A stretch of DNA of 64,000 nucleotides from Chitinophaga polysaccharea (GCF_902150045.1 NZ_CABFVU010000002.1:670001-734000); one strand, 5' to 3'; shown: positions 25,000 through 35,292, counted from the stretch's first letter. The notes: generated by a model from the sequence alone, not told the origin. Program-made: numbers and translations.

Positions 25000-25689
25000 A
25001 TGGCAACTAAAAAGAGAAAAGTAGCTGACGCTAAGCTCGAAAAAAATAAGATTTATAGCCTGAAAGAGGCTTCCAGCTTAGTTAAAGATATTAACTGTAC
25101 TAAATTCGACAGTTCTGTCGATTTACATATCCGCTTAGGCGTTGATCCTAAGAAAGCAGACCAGGCGATCCGTGGTTCCGTAACGCTTCCACACGGTACT
25201 GGTAAAACTAAAAGGGTGTTAGTGCTTTGCACACCTGATAAAGAAGCTGCTGCAAAAGAAGCAGGTGCTGATTTCGTTGGACTGGATGAATTTATCCAGA
25301 AGATCGAAGCTGGCTGGACTGAGGTAGACGTAATCGTAGCTACTCCTGCTGTAATGCCGAAGATCGGTAAACTGGGTAAGATTTTAGGTCCACGTAACCT
25401 GATGCCAAACCCTAAGACCGGTACTGTTACCAACGACGTTGCAGCTGCAGTAAACGATGTTAAAGGCGGTAAAATCACTTTCAAGGTAGATAAGGCTGGT
25501 ATCATCCACGCTTCTATCGGTCGTGTATCTTTCGCATCTGATAAAATTGAGCAGAACTCATTAGAGCTGATCAACGCTATCATCAAGCTGAAACCAGCTA
25601 CTGCAAAAGGTACTTACCTGAGAGGTCTGTCTATGGCTAGCACCATGAGTCCTGGTATTGTTATCGATACTAAATCTGTTCAAAACTAA
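25000..25689 (+). CDS. rplA: 50S ribosomal protein uL1
   Basis: The protein has 229 residues with FDSSVDLHIRLGVDPKKADQ, GPRNLMPNPKTGTVT and TYLRGLSMASTMSPGI, all uL1 signatures. It forms the L1 stalk at the E site and in many bacteria represses its own operon by binding the mRNA leader. It follows rplK by 44 bases. Confidence 0.97.
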   Translation: MATKKRKVADAKLEKNKIYSLKEASSLVKDINCTKFDSSVDLHIRLGVDPKKADQAIRGSVTLPHGTGKTKRVLVLCTPDKEAAAKEAGADFVGLDEFIQKIEAGWTEVDVIVATPAVMPKIGKLGKILGPRNLMPNPKTGTVTNDVAAAVNDVKGGKITFKVDKAGIIHASIGRVSFASDKIEQNSLELINAIIKLKPATAKGTYLRGLSMASTMSPGIVIDTKSVQN

Positions 25690-25703
25690 TTATTGATCAC
25701 GAG

Positions 25704-25740
25704 TTGTAGCCGTTATCTGTAAAGATGGGGCTTGCTACAA
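25704..25740 (+). promoter_or_regulatory. hairpin in the rplA-rplJ gap, possible L10 autoregulatory leader
   Basis: TTGTAGC (25704-25710) pairs with GCTACAA (25734-25740), with an inner ATCT-GTAA-AGAT hairpin. It lies just before the rplJ ATG (25751), where the L10(L12)4 complex represses its own mRNA in other bacteria. Confidence 0.45.
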
Positions 25741-25750
25741 ACGTTATAAT

Positions 25751-26278
25751 ATGAATAAAGATCAAAAACAAGAAGCGATTGAACTGCTGAAAAGTAAGTT
25801 CTCTCAATATAGCAACTTTTATATCACTAATACCGAATCATTAACGGTAGCGCAGGTGAATGACCTGAGGAAAGTGTGCTTCGATAAGCAAGTGGAAATG
25901 AAGGTGGCTAAGAACACCCTGATCCGTAAGGCTTTGGAATCTCTGGACAGCGAAAAGTATGCAGGTGTTTATGACAGTCTGCATGGCGTAACTGCCCTGA
26001 TGTTCTCTGACAGCCCGAAAGAGCCGGCACTGATCATCTCTTCCTTCCGTAAAGCAAACGGTAAACTGGAAAAACCGGTACTGAAAGCTGCATTTGTTGC
26101 CGATGAGGTATTTGTAGGCGACAACCAGCTGACTGCTTTAACCAACATCAAGACCAAGAACGAGCTTATCGGCGAAGTTATCGGTCTGTTGCAATCTCCT
26201 GCAAAGCGCGTTATTGCTGCTTTACTGGAAAAAGGCAAGAAAGAAGAAGCTGGGGTGGAAGCACCTGCAGCAGAATAA
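25751..26278 (+). CDS. rplJ: 50S ribosomal protein uL10
   Basis: The protein has 175 residues. The N-terminal rRNA-binding domain (FYITNTESLTVAQVNDLRK, VAKNTLIRKALE) is followed by GVTALMFSDSPKEPALII and the helical C-terminus that binds L7/L12 (LLQSPAKRVIAALL). It anchors the L7/L12 stalk. It precedes rplL in the usual order. Confidence 0.96.
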   Translation: MNKDQKQEAIELLKSKFSQYSNFYITNTESLTVAQVNDLRKVCFDKQVEMKVAKNTLIRKALESLDSEKYAGVYDSLHGVTALMFSDSPKEPALIISSFRKANGKLEKPVLKAAFVADEVFVGDNQLTALTNIKTKNELIGEVIGLLQSPAKRVIAALLEKGKKEEAGVEAPAAE

Positions 26279-26304
26279 TATGGCTGGCCGCGGGCTATCC
26301 ATAT
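26278..26304 (+). promoter_or_regulatory. small hairpin in the rplJ-rplL gap
   Basis: ATATGG (26278-26283) pairs with CCATAT (26299-26304) around a GC-rich centre that can pair further. It begins on the last base of the rplJ stop. Role unknown; mRNA processing or tuning of rplL is possible. Confidence 0.35.
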
Positions 26305-26374
26305 ACAACATTGGCTTCCAAGTCACAATATAATTAACAACAACATTACAAACATTACATTAAAACATTATAAA

Positions 26375-26746
26375 ATGGCAGACGTAAAAGCATTAGCTGA
26401 ACAATTAGTAGGTTTAACTGTTAAGGAAGTACAGGAACTCGCAGATGTACTGAAATCCGAGTATGGCATCGAACCAGCTGCTGCTGCAGTTGTGGTTGCT
26501 GCCGGTGGTGGCGAAGCTGCTGCTGCTGAAGAAAAAACTGCCTTCAACGTTATCCTGAAAGCTGCAGGTGCTAGCAAACTGAACGTTGTTAAGATCGTTA
26601 AAGATCTGACCGGTTTAGGTCTGAAAGAAGCGAAAGAACTGGTTGACGGTGCACCTAAATCCATCAAGGAAGGCGTTACCAAAGCTGAGGCAGAAGACCT
26701 GAAAGCTAAGCTGACCGAAGCTGGTGCTGAAGTTGAAATTCAGTAA
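26375..26746 (+). CDS. rplL: 50S ribosomal protein bL12 (L7/L12)
   Basis: The protein has 123 residues. N-terminal dimerisation helix (ALAEQLVGLTVKEVQELADVL), an Ala/Glu-rich hinge (AAAAVVVAAGGGEAAAAEE), and the globular C-terminal domain (FNVILKAAGASKLNVVKIV...LGLKEAKELVDGAPKSIKEGV). It recruits translation GTPases. A hairpin follows before rpoB. Confidence 0.97.
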   Translation: MADVKALAEQLVGLTVKEVQELADVLKSEYGIEPAAAAVVVAAGGGEAAAAEEKTAFNVILKAAGASKLNVVKIVKDLTGLGLKEAKELVDGAPKSIKEGVTKAEAEDLKAKLTEAGAEVEIQ

Positions 26747-26772
26747 TTCTTTGCTTAAGTATACATCTTTTA

Positions 26773-26804
26773 AAGGTCAAAAGTGCTTTTGCACTTTTGG
26801 CCTT
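26773..26804 (+). terminator. hairpin between rplL and rpoB (partial terminator/attenuator)
   Basis: A 14-base-pair stem with one wobble (AAGGTCAAAAGTGC with GCACTTTTGGCCTT) and a TTTT loop. The U tract is short, so it is probably a partial terminator that lowers rpoBC relative to rplL, as in other bacteria. The remaining ~160 bases before rpoB hold no clear promoter. Confidence 0.7.
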
Positions 26805-26964
26805 ATTCCCTTTGGGAAAGTGTCTTTTTCAGAGAGTCAAAACGGGGAATCACTACCAGGTGACTTTGACCACGTGCAGAAGGCATAAATAAATTGGGAT
26901 GGTATTGGCAAAGAAATCTTAATTTCCCTAATTCTTACAAGTCATATAACTGCTAACTTCGAAT

Positions 26965-29900
26965 ATGTCTCTAAAAAAAGCCCAAACAAACGAAAGAGTA
27001 AATTTTGGAAAGATCAAACAAGTTACTGAGACACCGGATCTGTTGGCTATCCAAATCCAATCTTTCAAGGATTTCTTCCAATTAGAAACCACACCAGACA
27101 AGCGAAACAACGAAGGCCTTTTTAAAGTATTTAAAGAGAACTTCCCGATTACAGATACCAGAAATATCTTTAATCTGGAATTCCTTGATTATTTCGTGGA
27201 TCCTCCGCGTTATACCATCGAGGAGTGTATTGAGCGCGGGCTTACTTATTCCGTACCGTTGAAAGCGAAACTCCGCTTAAGCTGTAATGATGAGGAGCAT
27301 GTGGATTTCCAGACGATTGTGCAGGATGTGTTCTTAGGAAACATTCCGTACATGACTCCAAGAGGTACTTTCGTTATTAATGGTGCTGAGCGTGTTGTTG
27401 TATCCCAACTGCACCGTTCACCTGGTGTTTTCTTTGGTCAATCTGTACATCCGAACGGAACCAAGATCTACTCTGCAAGGGTGATCCCGTTCAAGGGCGC
27501 ATGGATGGAGTTTGCAACGGACATCAACAACGTGATGTACGCTTACATCGACCGTAAGAAGAAATTCCCGGTAACCACCCTGTTGCGTGCCATCGGCTAT
27601 GAAACAGATAAAGATATTCTGCAGCTGTTTGGCATGGCAGATGAAGTAAAAGCAGACAAGAAAAGTCTTGATAAATATGCCGGCAAGAAGCTGGCAGCCC
27701 GCGTTTTAAGAAGCTGGGTGGAAGACTTTGTGGATGAAGATACTGGTGAAGTGGTGAGCATCGAGCGTAATGAAATTATGCTGGAGCGCGATAGCATCCT
27801 GGATGAAGCGAATATCGAAACCATTGTAGACATGGGATTGAAAAGCGTGTTTGTTCAGAAAGAAGAGGTGAGTGGTGATTTTTCCATCATCTATAATACA
27901 TTAAACAAGGATACATCTAACTCCGAGCTGGAAGCCGTTCAGCACATCTACCGCCAGTTGCGCGGAGCTGATGCGCCGGATGATGAAACAGCAAGGGGTA
28001 TCATTGATAAATTGTTCTTCTCCGACAAACGTTACGATTTAGGTGACGTAGGCCGTTATAAGATCAACAGAAAATTAGGTCTTCCTACCCCGTTAGACAT
28101 GAAAGTGCTGACGAAGGACGACATCATCTCCATCATCAAGTACCTGGTACAGCTCACAAACGGTAAGGCGGAAATCGATGATATCGATCACCTGTCAAAC
28201 CGCCGTGTACGTACTGTAGGCGAGCAGCTATATGCTCAGTTTGGTGTTGGTCTTGCACGTATGGCACGTACCATCCGTGAAAGAATGAACGTACGTGATA
28301 ACGAGGTATTTACGCCAGTGGACCTGATCAATGCGAGGACGCTGTCTTCCGTGATCAACTCCTTCTTTGGTACTTCCCAGTTGTCACAGTTCCTGGATCA
28401 GACAAACCCATTGTCTGAAATCACGCATAAACGCCGTATTTCCGCTCTCGGACCCGGTGGTTTGAGCCGTGAAAGAGCAGGCTTTGAGGTGCGTGACGTT
28501 CACTACAGCCACTATGGCCGTTTATGTACCATTGAAACACCGGAAGGTCCGAACATTGGTCTGATCTCCACCCTTTGCGTTCACGCCAAGGTGAATGAGA
28601 TGGGCTTTATTGAAACACCTTACCGTAAAGTAAACAGCGGTAAAGTGGATATGCATAAAGTGGAGTTCCTGAGCGCTGAGGAAGAAGATTCTGTGAAGAT
28701 TGCGCAGGCTAATGCTCCACTGGACGACAAAGGACATTTTATAAATGATAAGGTGAAATCCCGCGAAACCGGTGACTTCCCGATCCTCGACAGGGATGAA
28801 GTGGAATTCATGGACGTGGCGCCTAACCAGATCGTAGGTTTGAGTGCATCACTGATTCCGTTCCTGGAGCATGATGATGCCAACCGTGCGTTAATGGGAT
28901 CAAACATGCAACGTCAGGCTGTGCCACTGCTGAATCCGGAAGTTCCTATCGTAGGAACCGGCCTGGAAGGCAAGGCAGCGCGCGACTCCCGTTTGCAGAT
29001 CACCGCAGATGGTAATGGTGTGATCGAATTTGTGGATGCAAATGAAATCCATGTTCGTTACGAACGTGATGAAATGCAGAAACTGGTGAGCTTTGAAGAT
29101 GATCTGATCGTTTACACACTTACCAAATTCGTAAAAACCAACCAGAGCACCTGTATTAACCTCAGACCTTGCGTAAAGAAAGGTCAGCGTGTTAAGGATG
29201 GCGACTTCTTAACAGAAGGTTATGCTACCCGTGGCGGTGAACTGGCGCTGGGACGCAACCTGAAGGTAGCGTTCATGCCATGGAAAGGTTACAACTTTGA
29301 GGATGCGATCGTAATTTCTGAGCGTGTTGCACGTGAGGATCTGTTTACCTCCATCCACATCGATGAATATGAACTGGAAGTTCGTGATACCAAGCTGGGT
29401 GAAGAAGAGCTGACCCCGGATATCCCCAACGTAAGTGAAGAGGCTACCAAAGACCTCGACCAGAACGGTATTATCCGTGTTGGTGCACACATCAAGGAAG
29501 GCGATATCCTGATCGGTAAAATCACTCCGCGTGGTGAATCTGATCCTTCCCCTGAAGAAAAGCTGTTAAGGGCGATCTTTGGTGACAAGGCTTCTGATGC
29601 GAAAGACGCTTCATTGAAAGCGCCTCCGTCAACAGAAGGTGTGGTGATTGATAAGAAACTGTTCAGCCGCGCGAAGAAAGATAAGAATTCCAAAACCCGC
29701 GAAAAGGCAGCTATCGAGAAACTGGAGAAAATTCACCAGAAGAATGCGGAAGACCTGCTGGAAGTGCTGATGAGCAAGTTGCAGGTATTACTGAAGGATA
29801 AAGTATCCCAGGGTATTACCAACACTTACGGTGAAGTACTGATTTCAAAAGGCTCCAAGTTCTCTCCGAAGAACCTGGTAAATATTGATTTCATGAACGT

Positions 29901-30774
29901 AAACCCGCTGGGCTGGACAACAGACGAAGTGGTGAACGATCAGATCAATACCCTGCTGCATAACTATAACATCAAGTTCAACGAAGAGCTGGGCCGTTAC
30001 AAGCGTGAGAAGTTCAACATCTCTATTGGTGATGAGCTGCCAGCCGGCGTACTGAAACTGGCGAAGGTTTACCTGGCCAGCAAACGTAAGCTGAAAGTGG
30101 GTGATAAGATGGCGGGACGTCACGGTAACAAGGGTATCGTAGCCAAGATCGTGCGTGATGAAGACATGCCGTTCCTGGAAGATGGTACGCCACTGGATAT
30201 CGTACTGAACCCACTCGGGGTACCTTCCCGTATGAACCTCGGACAGATCTACGAAACCGTATTGGGTTGGGCAGGTCTGAAACTGGGAGTACGTTTTGCT
30301 ACGCCGATCTTTGATGGTGCTACTACAGAAGAAATTGCTGAATATATTAAGGAAGCAGGCTTACCAAGCTTTGGTCACGCTTACCTGCACGACGGTGAAA
30401 CGGGCGACCGCTTCCACCAGAAAGCAACCGTGGGTGTTATCTATATGCTTAAACTGAGCCACATGGTGGATGATAAGATGCACGCCCGTTCTATCGGACC
30501 GTACAGTCTCATTACCCAACAGCCGCTGGGTGGTAAAGCCCAGTTTGGTGGTCAGCGTTTTGGTGAGATGGAGGTATGGGCACTGGAAGCATACGGTGCA
30601 TCCAACATCCTGCAGGAACTGCTTACTATTAAATCTGATGATATCGTGGGTCGTGCCAAAGCATATGAATCTATCGTGAAGGGCGACAACATACCGAAAG
30701 CCGGTGTGCCTGAATCCTTCAATGTATTGATCCATGAATTGCGTGGTCTGGGTCTTGATCTGAAATTTGACTAA
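26965..30774 (+). CDS. rpoB: DNA-directed RNA polymerase subunit beta
   Basis: The protein has 1269 residues, usual for Bacteroidota. Signatures include GVFFGQSVHPNGTKIYSARVIP, the rifampicin-region block FFGTSQLSQFLDQTNPLSEITHKRRISALGPGG, NIGLISTLCVHAKVN, GKITPRGESDPSPEEKLLRAIFGDKASD, KMAGRHGNKGIVAKI and the C-terminal GGKAQFGGQRFGEMEVWALEAYGA. The rifampicin-pocket residues look wild type (SQFLDQ, THKRR, SALGPGG). It forms one half of the polymerase clamp and active-site channel. Confidence 0.98.
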   Translation: MSLKKAQTNERVNFGKIKQVTETPDLLAIQIQSFKDFFQLETTPDKRNNEGLFKVFKENFPITDTRNIFNLEFLDYFVDPPRYTIEECIERGLTYSVPLKAKLRLSCNDEEHVDFQTIVQDVFLGNIPYMTPRGTFVINGAERVVVSQLHRSPGVFFGQSVHPNGTKIYSARVIPFKGAWMEFATDINNVMYAYIDRKKKFPVTTLLRAIGYETDKDILQLFGMADEVKADKKSLDKYAGKKLAARVLRSWVEDFVDEDTGEVVSIERNEIMLERDSILDEANIETIVDMGLKSVFVQKEEVSGDFSIIYNTLNKDTSNSELEAVQHIYRQLRGADAPDDETARGIIDKLFFSDKRYDLGDVGRYKINRKLGLPTPLDMKVLTKDDIISIIKYLVQLTNGKAEIDDIDHLSNRRVRTVGEQLYAQFGVGLARMARTIRERMNVRDNEVFTPVDLINARTLSSVINSFFGTSQLSQFLDQTNPLSEITHKRRISALGPGGLSRERAGFEVRDVHYSHYGRLCTIETPEGPNIGLISTLCVHAKVNEMGFIETPYRKVNSGKVDMHKVEFLSAEEEDSVKIAQANAPLDDKGHFINDKVKSRETGDFPILDRDEVEFMDVAPNQIVGLSASLIPFLEHDDANRALMGSNMQRQAVPLLNPEVPIVGTGLEGKAARDSRLQITADGNGVIEFVDANEIHVRYERDEMQKLVSFEDDLIVYTLTKFVKTNQSTCINLRPCVKKGQRVKDGDFLTEGYATRGGELALGRNLKVAFMPWKGYNFEDAIVISERVAREDLFTSIHIDEYELEVRDTKLGEEELTPDIPNVSEEATKDLDQNGIIRVGAHIKEGDILIGKITPRGESDPSPEEKLLRAIFGDKASDAKDASLKAPPSTEGVVIDKKLFSRAKKDKNSKTREKAAIEKLEKIHQKNAEDLLEVLMSKLQVLLKDKVSQGITNTYGEVLISKGSKFSPKNLVNIDFMNVNPLGWTTDEVVNDQINTLLHNYNIKFNEELGRYKREKFNISIGDELPAGVLKLAKVYLASKRKLKVGDKMAGRHGNKGIVAKIVRDEDMPFLEDGTPLDIVLNPLGVPSRMNLGQIYETVLGWAGLKLGVRFATPIFDGATTEEIAEYIKEAGLPSFGHAYLHDGETGDRFHQKATVGVIYMLKLSHMVDDKMHARSIGPYSLITQQPLGGKAQFGGQRFGEMEVWALEAYGASNILQELLTIKSDDIVGRAKAYESIVKGDNIPKAGVPESFNVLIHELRGLGLDLKFD

Positions 30775-30775
30775 G

Positions 30776-30887
30776 AGCTTTTAGCTACCAGCCATTGGCA
30801 GTAATGCCAGTGGCTGATAGCTTGGATATTTCGCAGGAATAAAATTTTTGTCGCTGGCTTACCACCAACGGCTAACAGCTAAAAGCT
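30776..30887. repeat. palindromic intergenic repeat between rpoB and rpoC
   Basis: AGCTTTTAGCT (30776-30786) and AGCTAAAAGCT (30877-30887) form the outer arms. Inside, an 18-base hairpin (30783-30800 with 30805-30822, GTAA loop, two mismatches) repeats AGCT and GCCA/TGGC words. It fills almost the whole 121-base gap and looks like a dispersed palindromic element. Confidence 0.6.
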
Positions 30888-30895
30888 AATTACAG

Positions 30896-33800
30896 ATGGC
30901 TATCAAAAAAGAAAATCGTCCTAAATCAAATTTTAACAGCATTACCATCAGTCTGGCTTCTCCGGATGTTATCCTGGAGCGTTCATACGGTGAAGTGCTG
31001 AAACCTGAAACCATCAACTACCGTACTTACAAGCCGGAACGTGATGGTTTATTCTGCGAAAGAATATTCGGACCTGTAAAGGATTACGAATGCTATTGCG
31101 GAAAATATAAGCGTATCCGTTATAAGGGTATTGTGTGTGACCGTTGTGGTGTTGAGGTAACGGAGAAGAAAGTACGTCGTGAGAGAATGGGCCATATTCG
31201 TTTAGTGGTGCCCGTTGTACATATATGGTATTTCAAATCCCTGCCTAACAAGATCGGTTACCTGCTTGGAATGAGCTCCAAGAAACTGGAAACCATCGTT
31301 TACTACGAAAGATACGTAGTGATCCAGGCGGGTATGAAACAGGAAAAAGGTATGAACTATGGTGACCTGCTCACTGAAGAAGAATACCTGGATATCCTGG
31401 ACACCCTGCCAAAAGACAATCAGCTGTTACCGGATGAAGATCCTAACAAGTTTATTGCTAAAATGGGTGCCGAAGCGGTGGAAATGATGCTGGCCCGTAT
31501 TGACCTGGACAGCCTTTCTTACCAGCTGCGTAACCAGGCTGCCACTGAAACTTCCCAGCAACGTAAAGCGGAAGCGCTGAAGCGTTTGAGCGTAGTGGAA
31601 GCATTCCGTGAAGCCAATGGCCGTGTGGAAAACCGTCCTGAATGGATGGTAATGCAATATATTCCTGTAGTACCGCCGGAACTGCGTCCGTTGGTTCCGT
31701 TGGATGGTGGCCGTTTTGCGTCTTCCGACCTGAACGACCTTTACCGCAGGGTAATCATCCGTAACAACCGTCTGAAACGTTTGATCGAAATTAAGGCGCC
31801 TGAGGTGATCCTTCGTAACGAAAAACGTATGCTGCAGGAAGCAGTGGATTCCCTGTTCGACAACTCCCGTAAATCCAATGCGGTGAAAGCGGAAGGTGGT
31901 CGTGCCCTGAAATCCCTGTCGGATGTACTGAAAGGTAAACAAGGCCGTTTCCGTCAGAACCTGCTCGGTAAACGTGTGGATTATTCCGGACGTTCTGTTA
32001 TCGTGGTAGGACCTGAACTGAAACTGCACGAGTGCGGCCTGCCAAAAGATATGGCGGCAGAGCTGTTCAAACCATTTATTATCCGTAAGCTGATTGAAAG
32101 AGGCATCGTTAAAACCGTGAAATCAGCGAAAAAGCTGGTAGACCGGAAAGAAGCGGTGGTTTGGGATATCCTGGAAAACGTGTTGAAAGGTCACCCGGTA
32201 ATGTTAAACCGTGCTCCAACCCTGCACCGTTTGTCTATACAGGCTTTCCAGCCTAAACTGGTGGAAGGTAAAGCGATCCAGCTGCACCCGCTCGTATGTT
32301 CTGCGTTCAACGCGGATTTCGATGGTGACCAGATGGCGGTACATGTGCCTTTGAGCAATGCTGCAATCCTGGAAGCCCAGCTGCTGATGCTGTCTTCACA
32401 TAACATTCTTAACCCGCAGAACGGTACGCCTATCACCCTGCCTTCACAGGACATGGTGCTTGGCTTGTATTACATCACCAAGGGTAAGAAAACAATGGGA
32501 GATGTGGTGGTAAGAGGAGAAGGTAAAGCTTTCTACTCTGCTGAGGAAGTGATCATCGCATTGAACGAAGACCGTATCGATCTGCATGCACATATCCGTG
32601 TTAAGGCAGATGTTAGAAATGCAAACGGTGAGCTGGAAAGAAAACTGATCGAAACAACTGTGGGGCGCGTACTGTTCAACCAGTTCGTACCTAAAGCTGC
32701 CGGTTATGTGAATGCACTGCTTACCAAAAAATCACTGCGTGAGATCATCGGTGATATTATCAAAGCAACCAATATCCCGGCAACTGCCAAGTTCCTGGAC
32801 GACATCAAACAATTAGGTTTCCGCATGGCGTTCCGCGGTGGTCTGTCATTTAACATTAATGACCTGATCATCCCGGATGTTAAGCAAGACATGATCGATG
32901 GTGCTTCCAGCGAAGTAGACGAAGTTTGGGATAACTATAACATGGGTCTGATCACCAACAACGAACGTTATAACCAGATCATCGATATCTGGTCACGTGT
33001 GGATACGAAGGTGACAGAAACCCTGATCCGTGAGCTGGCAACAGACAAGCAGGGATTCAACTCCGTATACATGATGTTGGATTCCGGTGCGCGTGGTTCC
33101 AAGCAGCAGATCAAACAGCTGGCTGGTATCAGGGGTCTGATGGCCAAGCCGCGTAAGAGTGGATCTACCGGTTCCGAGATCATCGAAAACCCGGTATTGT
33201 CCAACTTTAAAGATGGTTTGAACGTATTGGAATACTTCATCTCTACGCACGGTGCCCGTAAGGGTCTTGCGGATACGGCGTTGAAAACGGCGGATGCGGG
33301 TTACCTGACCCGCCGTCTGGTAGACGTTGCGCAGGATGTGGTGATCAATGAGGAAGATTGTGGTACACTCCGTGGTATTGCTACTTCAGCGTTGAAAGAT
33401 AATGAAGAAGTGATTGAAACCCTGTACGACCGTATCCTCGGACGTACTTCCCTGCACGATGTATTTGATCCTCATAATGATGATGAGCTGATCGTTGCTG
33501 CCGGTGCTGAGATCACTGAAGAAATTGCACACCGCATTGAGGAAAGTGCGATTGAAACCGTAGAAATCCGCTCTGTACTGACTTGCGAAAGCCGCAGAGG
33601 TGTGTGCGTGAAATGTTACGGTAAAAACCTGGCGAGCGGTTATACTGCACAGAAAGGTGATGCCGTGGGTATCATCGCTGCACAGTCTATCGGTGAGCCT
33701 GGTACACAGCTCACACTGCGTACCTTCCACGTGGGTGGTGTTGCCGGTTCTACTTCAGTTGAATCCGGTTTACCAGCCAAGTTTGATGGTACTGTTCAAT

Positions 33801-35194
33801 TCGATGGCTTACGTACTACCACCTACGAAAACAACGATGGTGAAAAAGTACAGGTGGTTATCGGCCGTACCGGTGAGTTGCGTATCATGGACGTGAAAAA
33901 CGATCGTCTGCTGGTAACCAACAACATTCCTTACGGTTCTACCCTGCTGGTGAAAGACGGACAGAAAGTAACGAAAGGCGATATGATCTGCACATGGGAT
34001 CCGTTCAACGCCGTTATCGTGTCTGAAATTCCTGGTACCATCCGTTTCGACAGCATCCTGGAAGGTATTACCTTCCGTGAAGAAGCTGATGAACAGACTG
34101 GTCACCGTGAGAAAGTGGTAATTGAAACAAAAGATAAGAATAAGATCCCGTCTATCATGGTAGATGGTAACAAAGAGGTGAAATCCTACAACTTACCGGT
34201 TGGTTCACACATTGTCATCTCCGAAGGTGATAAAGTAAGAGCCGGACAGGTAATTGTAAAGATCCCACGCGTTATCGGTAAACTGAGAGATATCACGGGT
34301 GGTCTGCCACGCGTAACTGAGCTCTTTGAAGCACGTAACCCGAGCAACCCTGCCATCGTTTCTGAAATTGACGGTGTGGTAGCTTTTGGTAACATCAAAC
34401 GTGGTAACCGCGAAATCATCATTGAAAGCCGTGAAGGCCAGGTGAAGAAATACCTGGTGCCGTTAACACGTCATATCCTGGTTCAGGATGGTGACTTTGT
34501 GAAGGCCGGTACTTCACTCTCCGATGGTTCTACTACTCCTGCAGACATTCTGTCTATCAAAGGACCGTTTGCCGTACAGGAATACCTGGTAAATGAGATC
34601 CAGGAAGTATACCGCTTACAGGGTGTGAAGATCAATGATAAACACATCGAGGTGATTGTTCGCCAGATGATGCGTAAAGTAAACATCGAAGATCCGGGCG
34701 ATACCCGCTTCCTCGAAGGTGATACTGAAGACAGGTTTGATTTCTTCGAAGAAAACGACATGATCTTCGACAAGAAGGTAGTAACTGAAGCAGGTGACTC
34801 CACTAACCTGAAAGCAGGTCAGATCGTGACACTGCGCCAGGTTCGTGAAGAAAACTCCCTCCTGCGTCGTGCAGATAAGAAACTCGTAGAATACCGTGAT
34901 GCACAGCCGGCTACATCCAGCCCGCTCCTGCAGGGTATTACGAAAGCGTCTCTTGGCACACGTAGCTGGATCTCTGCCGCTTCGTTCCAGGAAACCACCA
35001 AAGTATTGTCGCAGGCTGCCATCAACGGTAAGATCGACGATATGATGGGTCTGAAGGAGAATGTGATCACAGGTCACCTGATCCCTGCCGGTACTGGTTT
35101 ACGTGAGTTCGAGAACATGATCGTAGGTTCGAAAGAAGAATACGACATCCTGGCCTCTTCCAAAGAAGTGTTCCAGTTTGACGAAGAAGAATAG
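30896..35194 (+). CDS. rpoC: DNA-directed RNA polymerase subunit beta'
   Basis: The protein has 1432 residues. The zinc-binding block CYCGKYKRIRYKGIVCDRCGVEVT is near 66-90. The catalytic metal motif NADFDGDQMAVHVPLS is present, as are RAPTLHRLSIQAFQP, the bridge helix/trigger-loop region (GEPGTQLTLRTFHVGGVA) and the second zinc site (CESRRGVCVKCYGKNLA). It ends in acidic residues (FDEEE). It completes the polymerase core with rpoB. A strong terminator follows within 20 bases. Confidence 0.98.
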   Translation: MAIKKENRPKSNFNSITISLASPDVILERSYGEVLKPETINYRTYKPERDGLFCERIFGPVKDYECYCGKYKRIRYKGIVCDRCGVEVTEKKVRRERMGHIRLVVPVVHIWYFKSLPNKIGYLLGMSSKKLETIVYYERYVVIQAGMKQEKGMNYGDLLTEEEYLDILDTLPKDNQLLPDEDPNKFIAKMGAEAVEMMLARIDLDSLSYQLRNQAATETSQQRKAEALKRLSVVEAFREANGRVENRPEWMVMQYIPVVPPELRPLVPLDGGRFASSDLNDLYRRVIIRNNRLKRLIEIKAPEVILRNEKRMLQEAVDSLFDNSRKSNAVKAEGGRALKSLSDVLKGKQGRFRQNLLGKRVDYSGRSVIVVGPELKLHECGLPKDMAAELFKPFIIRKLIERGIVKTVKSAKKLVDRKEAVVWDILENVLKGHPVMLNRAPTLHRLSIQAFQPKLVEGKAIQLHPLVCSAFNADFDGDQMAVHVPLSNAAILEAQLLMLSSHNILNPQNGTPITLPSQDMVLGLYYITKGKKTMGDVVVRGEGKAFYSAEEVIIALNEDRIDLHAHIRVKADVRNANGELERKLIETTVGRVLFNQFVPKAAGYVNALLTKKSLREIIGDIIKATNIPATAKFLDDIKQLGFRMAFRGGLSFNINDLIIPDVKQDMIDGASSEVDEVWDNYNMGLITNNERYNQIIDIWSRVDTKVTETLIRELATDKQGFNSVYMMLDSGARGSKQQIKQLAGIRGLMAKPRKSGSTGSEIIENPVLSNFKDGLNVLEYFISTHGARKGLADTALKTADAGYLTRRLVDVAQDVVINEEDCGTLRGIATSALKDNEEVIETLYDRILGRTSLHDVFDPHNDDELIVAAGAEITEEIAHRIEESAIETVEIRSVLTCESRRGVCVKCYGKNLASGYTAQKGDAVGIIAAQSIGEPGTQLTLRTFHVGGVAGSTSVESGLPAKFDGTVQFDGLRTTTYENNDGEKVQVVIGRTGELRIMDVKNDRLLVTNNIPYGSTLLVKDGQKVTKGDMICTWDPFNAVIVSEIPGTIRFDSILEGITFREEADEQTGHREKVVIETKDKNKIPSIMVDGNKEVKSYNLPVGSHIVISEGDKVRAGQVIVKIPRVIGKLRDITGGLPRVTELFEARNPSNPAIVSEIDGVVAFGNIKRGNREIIIESREGQVKKYLVPLTRHILVQDGDFVKAGTSLSDGSTTPADILSIKGPFAVQEYLVNEIQEVYRLQGVKINDKHIEVIVRQMMRKVNIEDPGDTRFLEGDTEDRFDFFEENDMIFDKKVVTEAGDSTNLKAGQIVTLRQVREENSLLRRADKKLVEYRDAQPATSSPLLQGITKASLGTRSWISAASFQETTKVLSQAAINGKIDDMMGLKENVITGHLIPAGTGLREFENMIVGSKEEYDILASSKEVFQFDEEE

Positions 35195-35214
35195 TATTCT
35201 ACAGATATTAAAAC

Positions 35215-35249
35215 AAAAAGCGCTTGCCCCAAAGGCAGGCGCTTTTTGT
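35215..35249 (+). terminator. terminator of the rpoBC transcription unit
   Basis: A 14-base-pair stem (AAAAAGCGCTTGCC with GGCAGGCGCTTTTT, one wobble) and a TTTTTG tract. Confidence 0.93.
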
Positions 35250-35292
35250 TTTAATATCATTACATTTGAGTCCGTAAAAAGAAGCGGATTTC

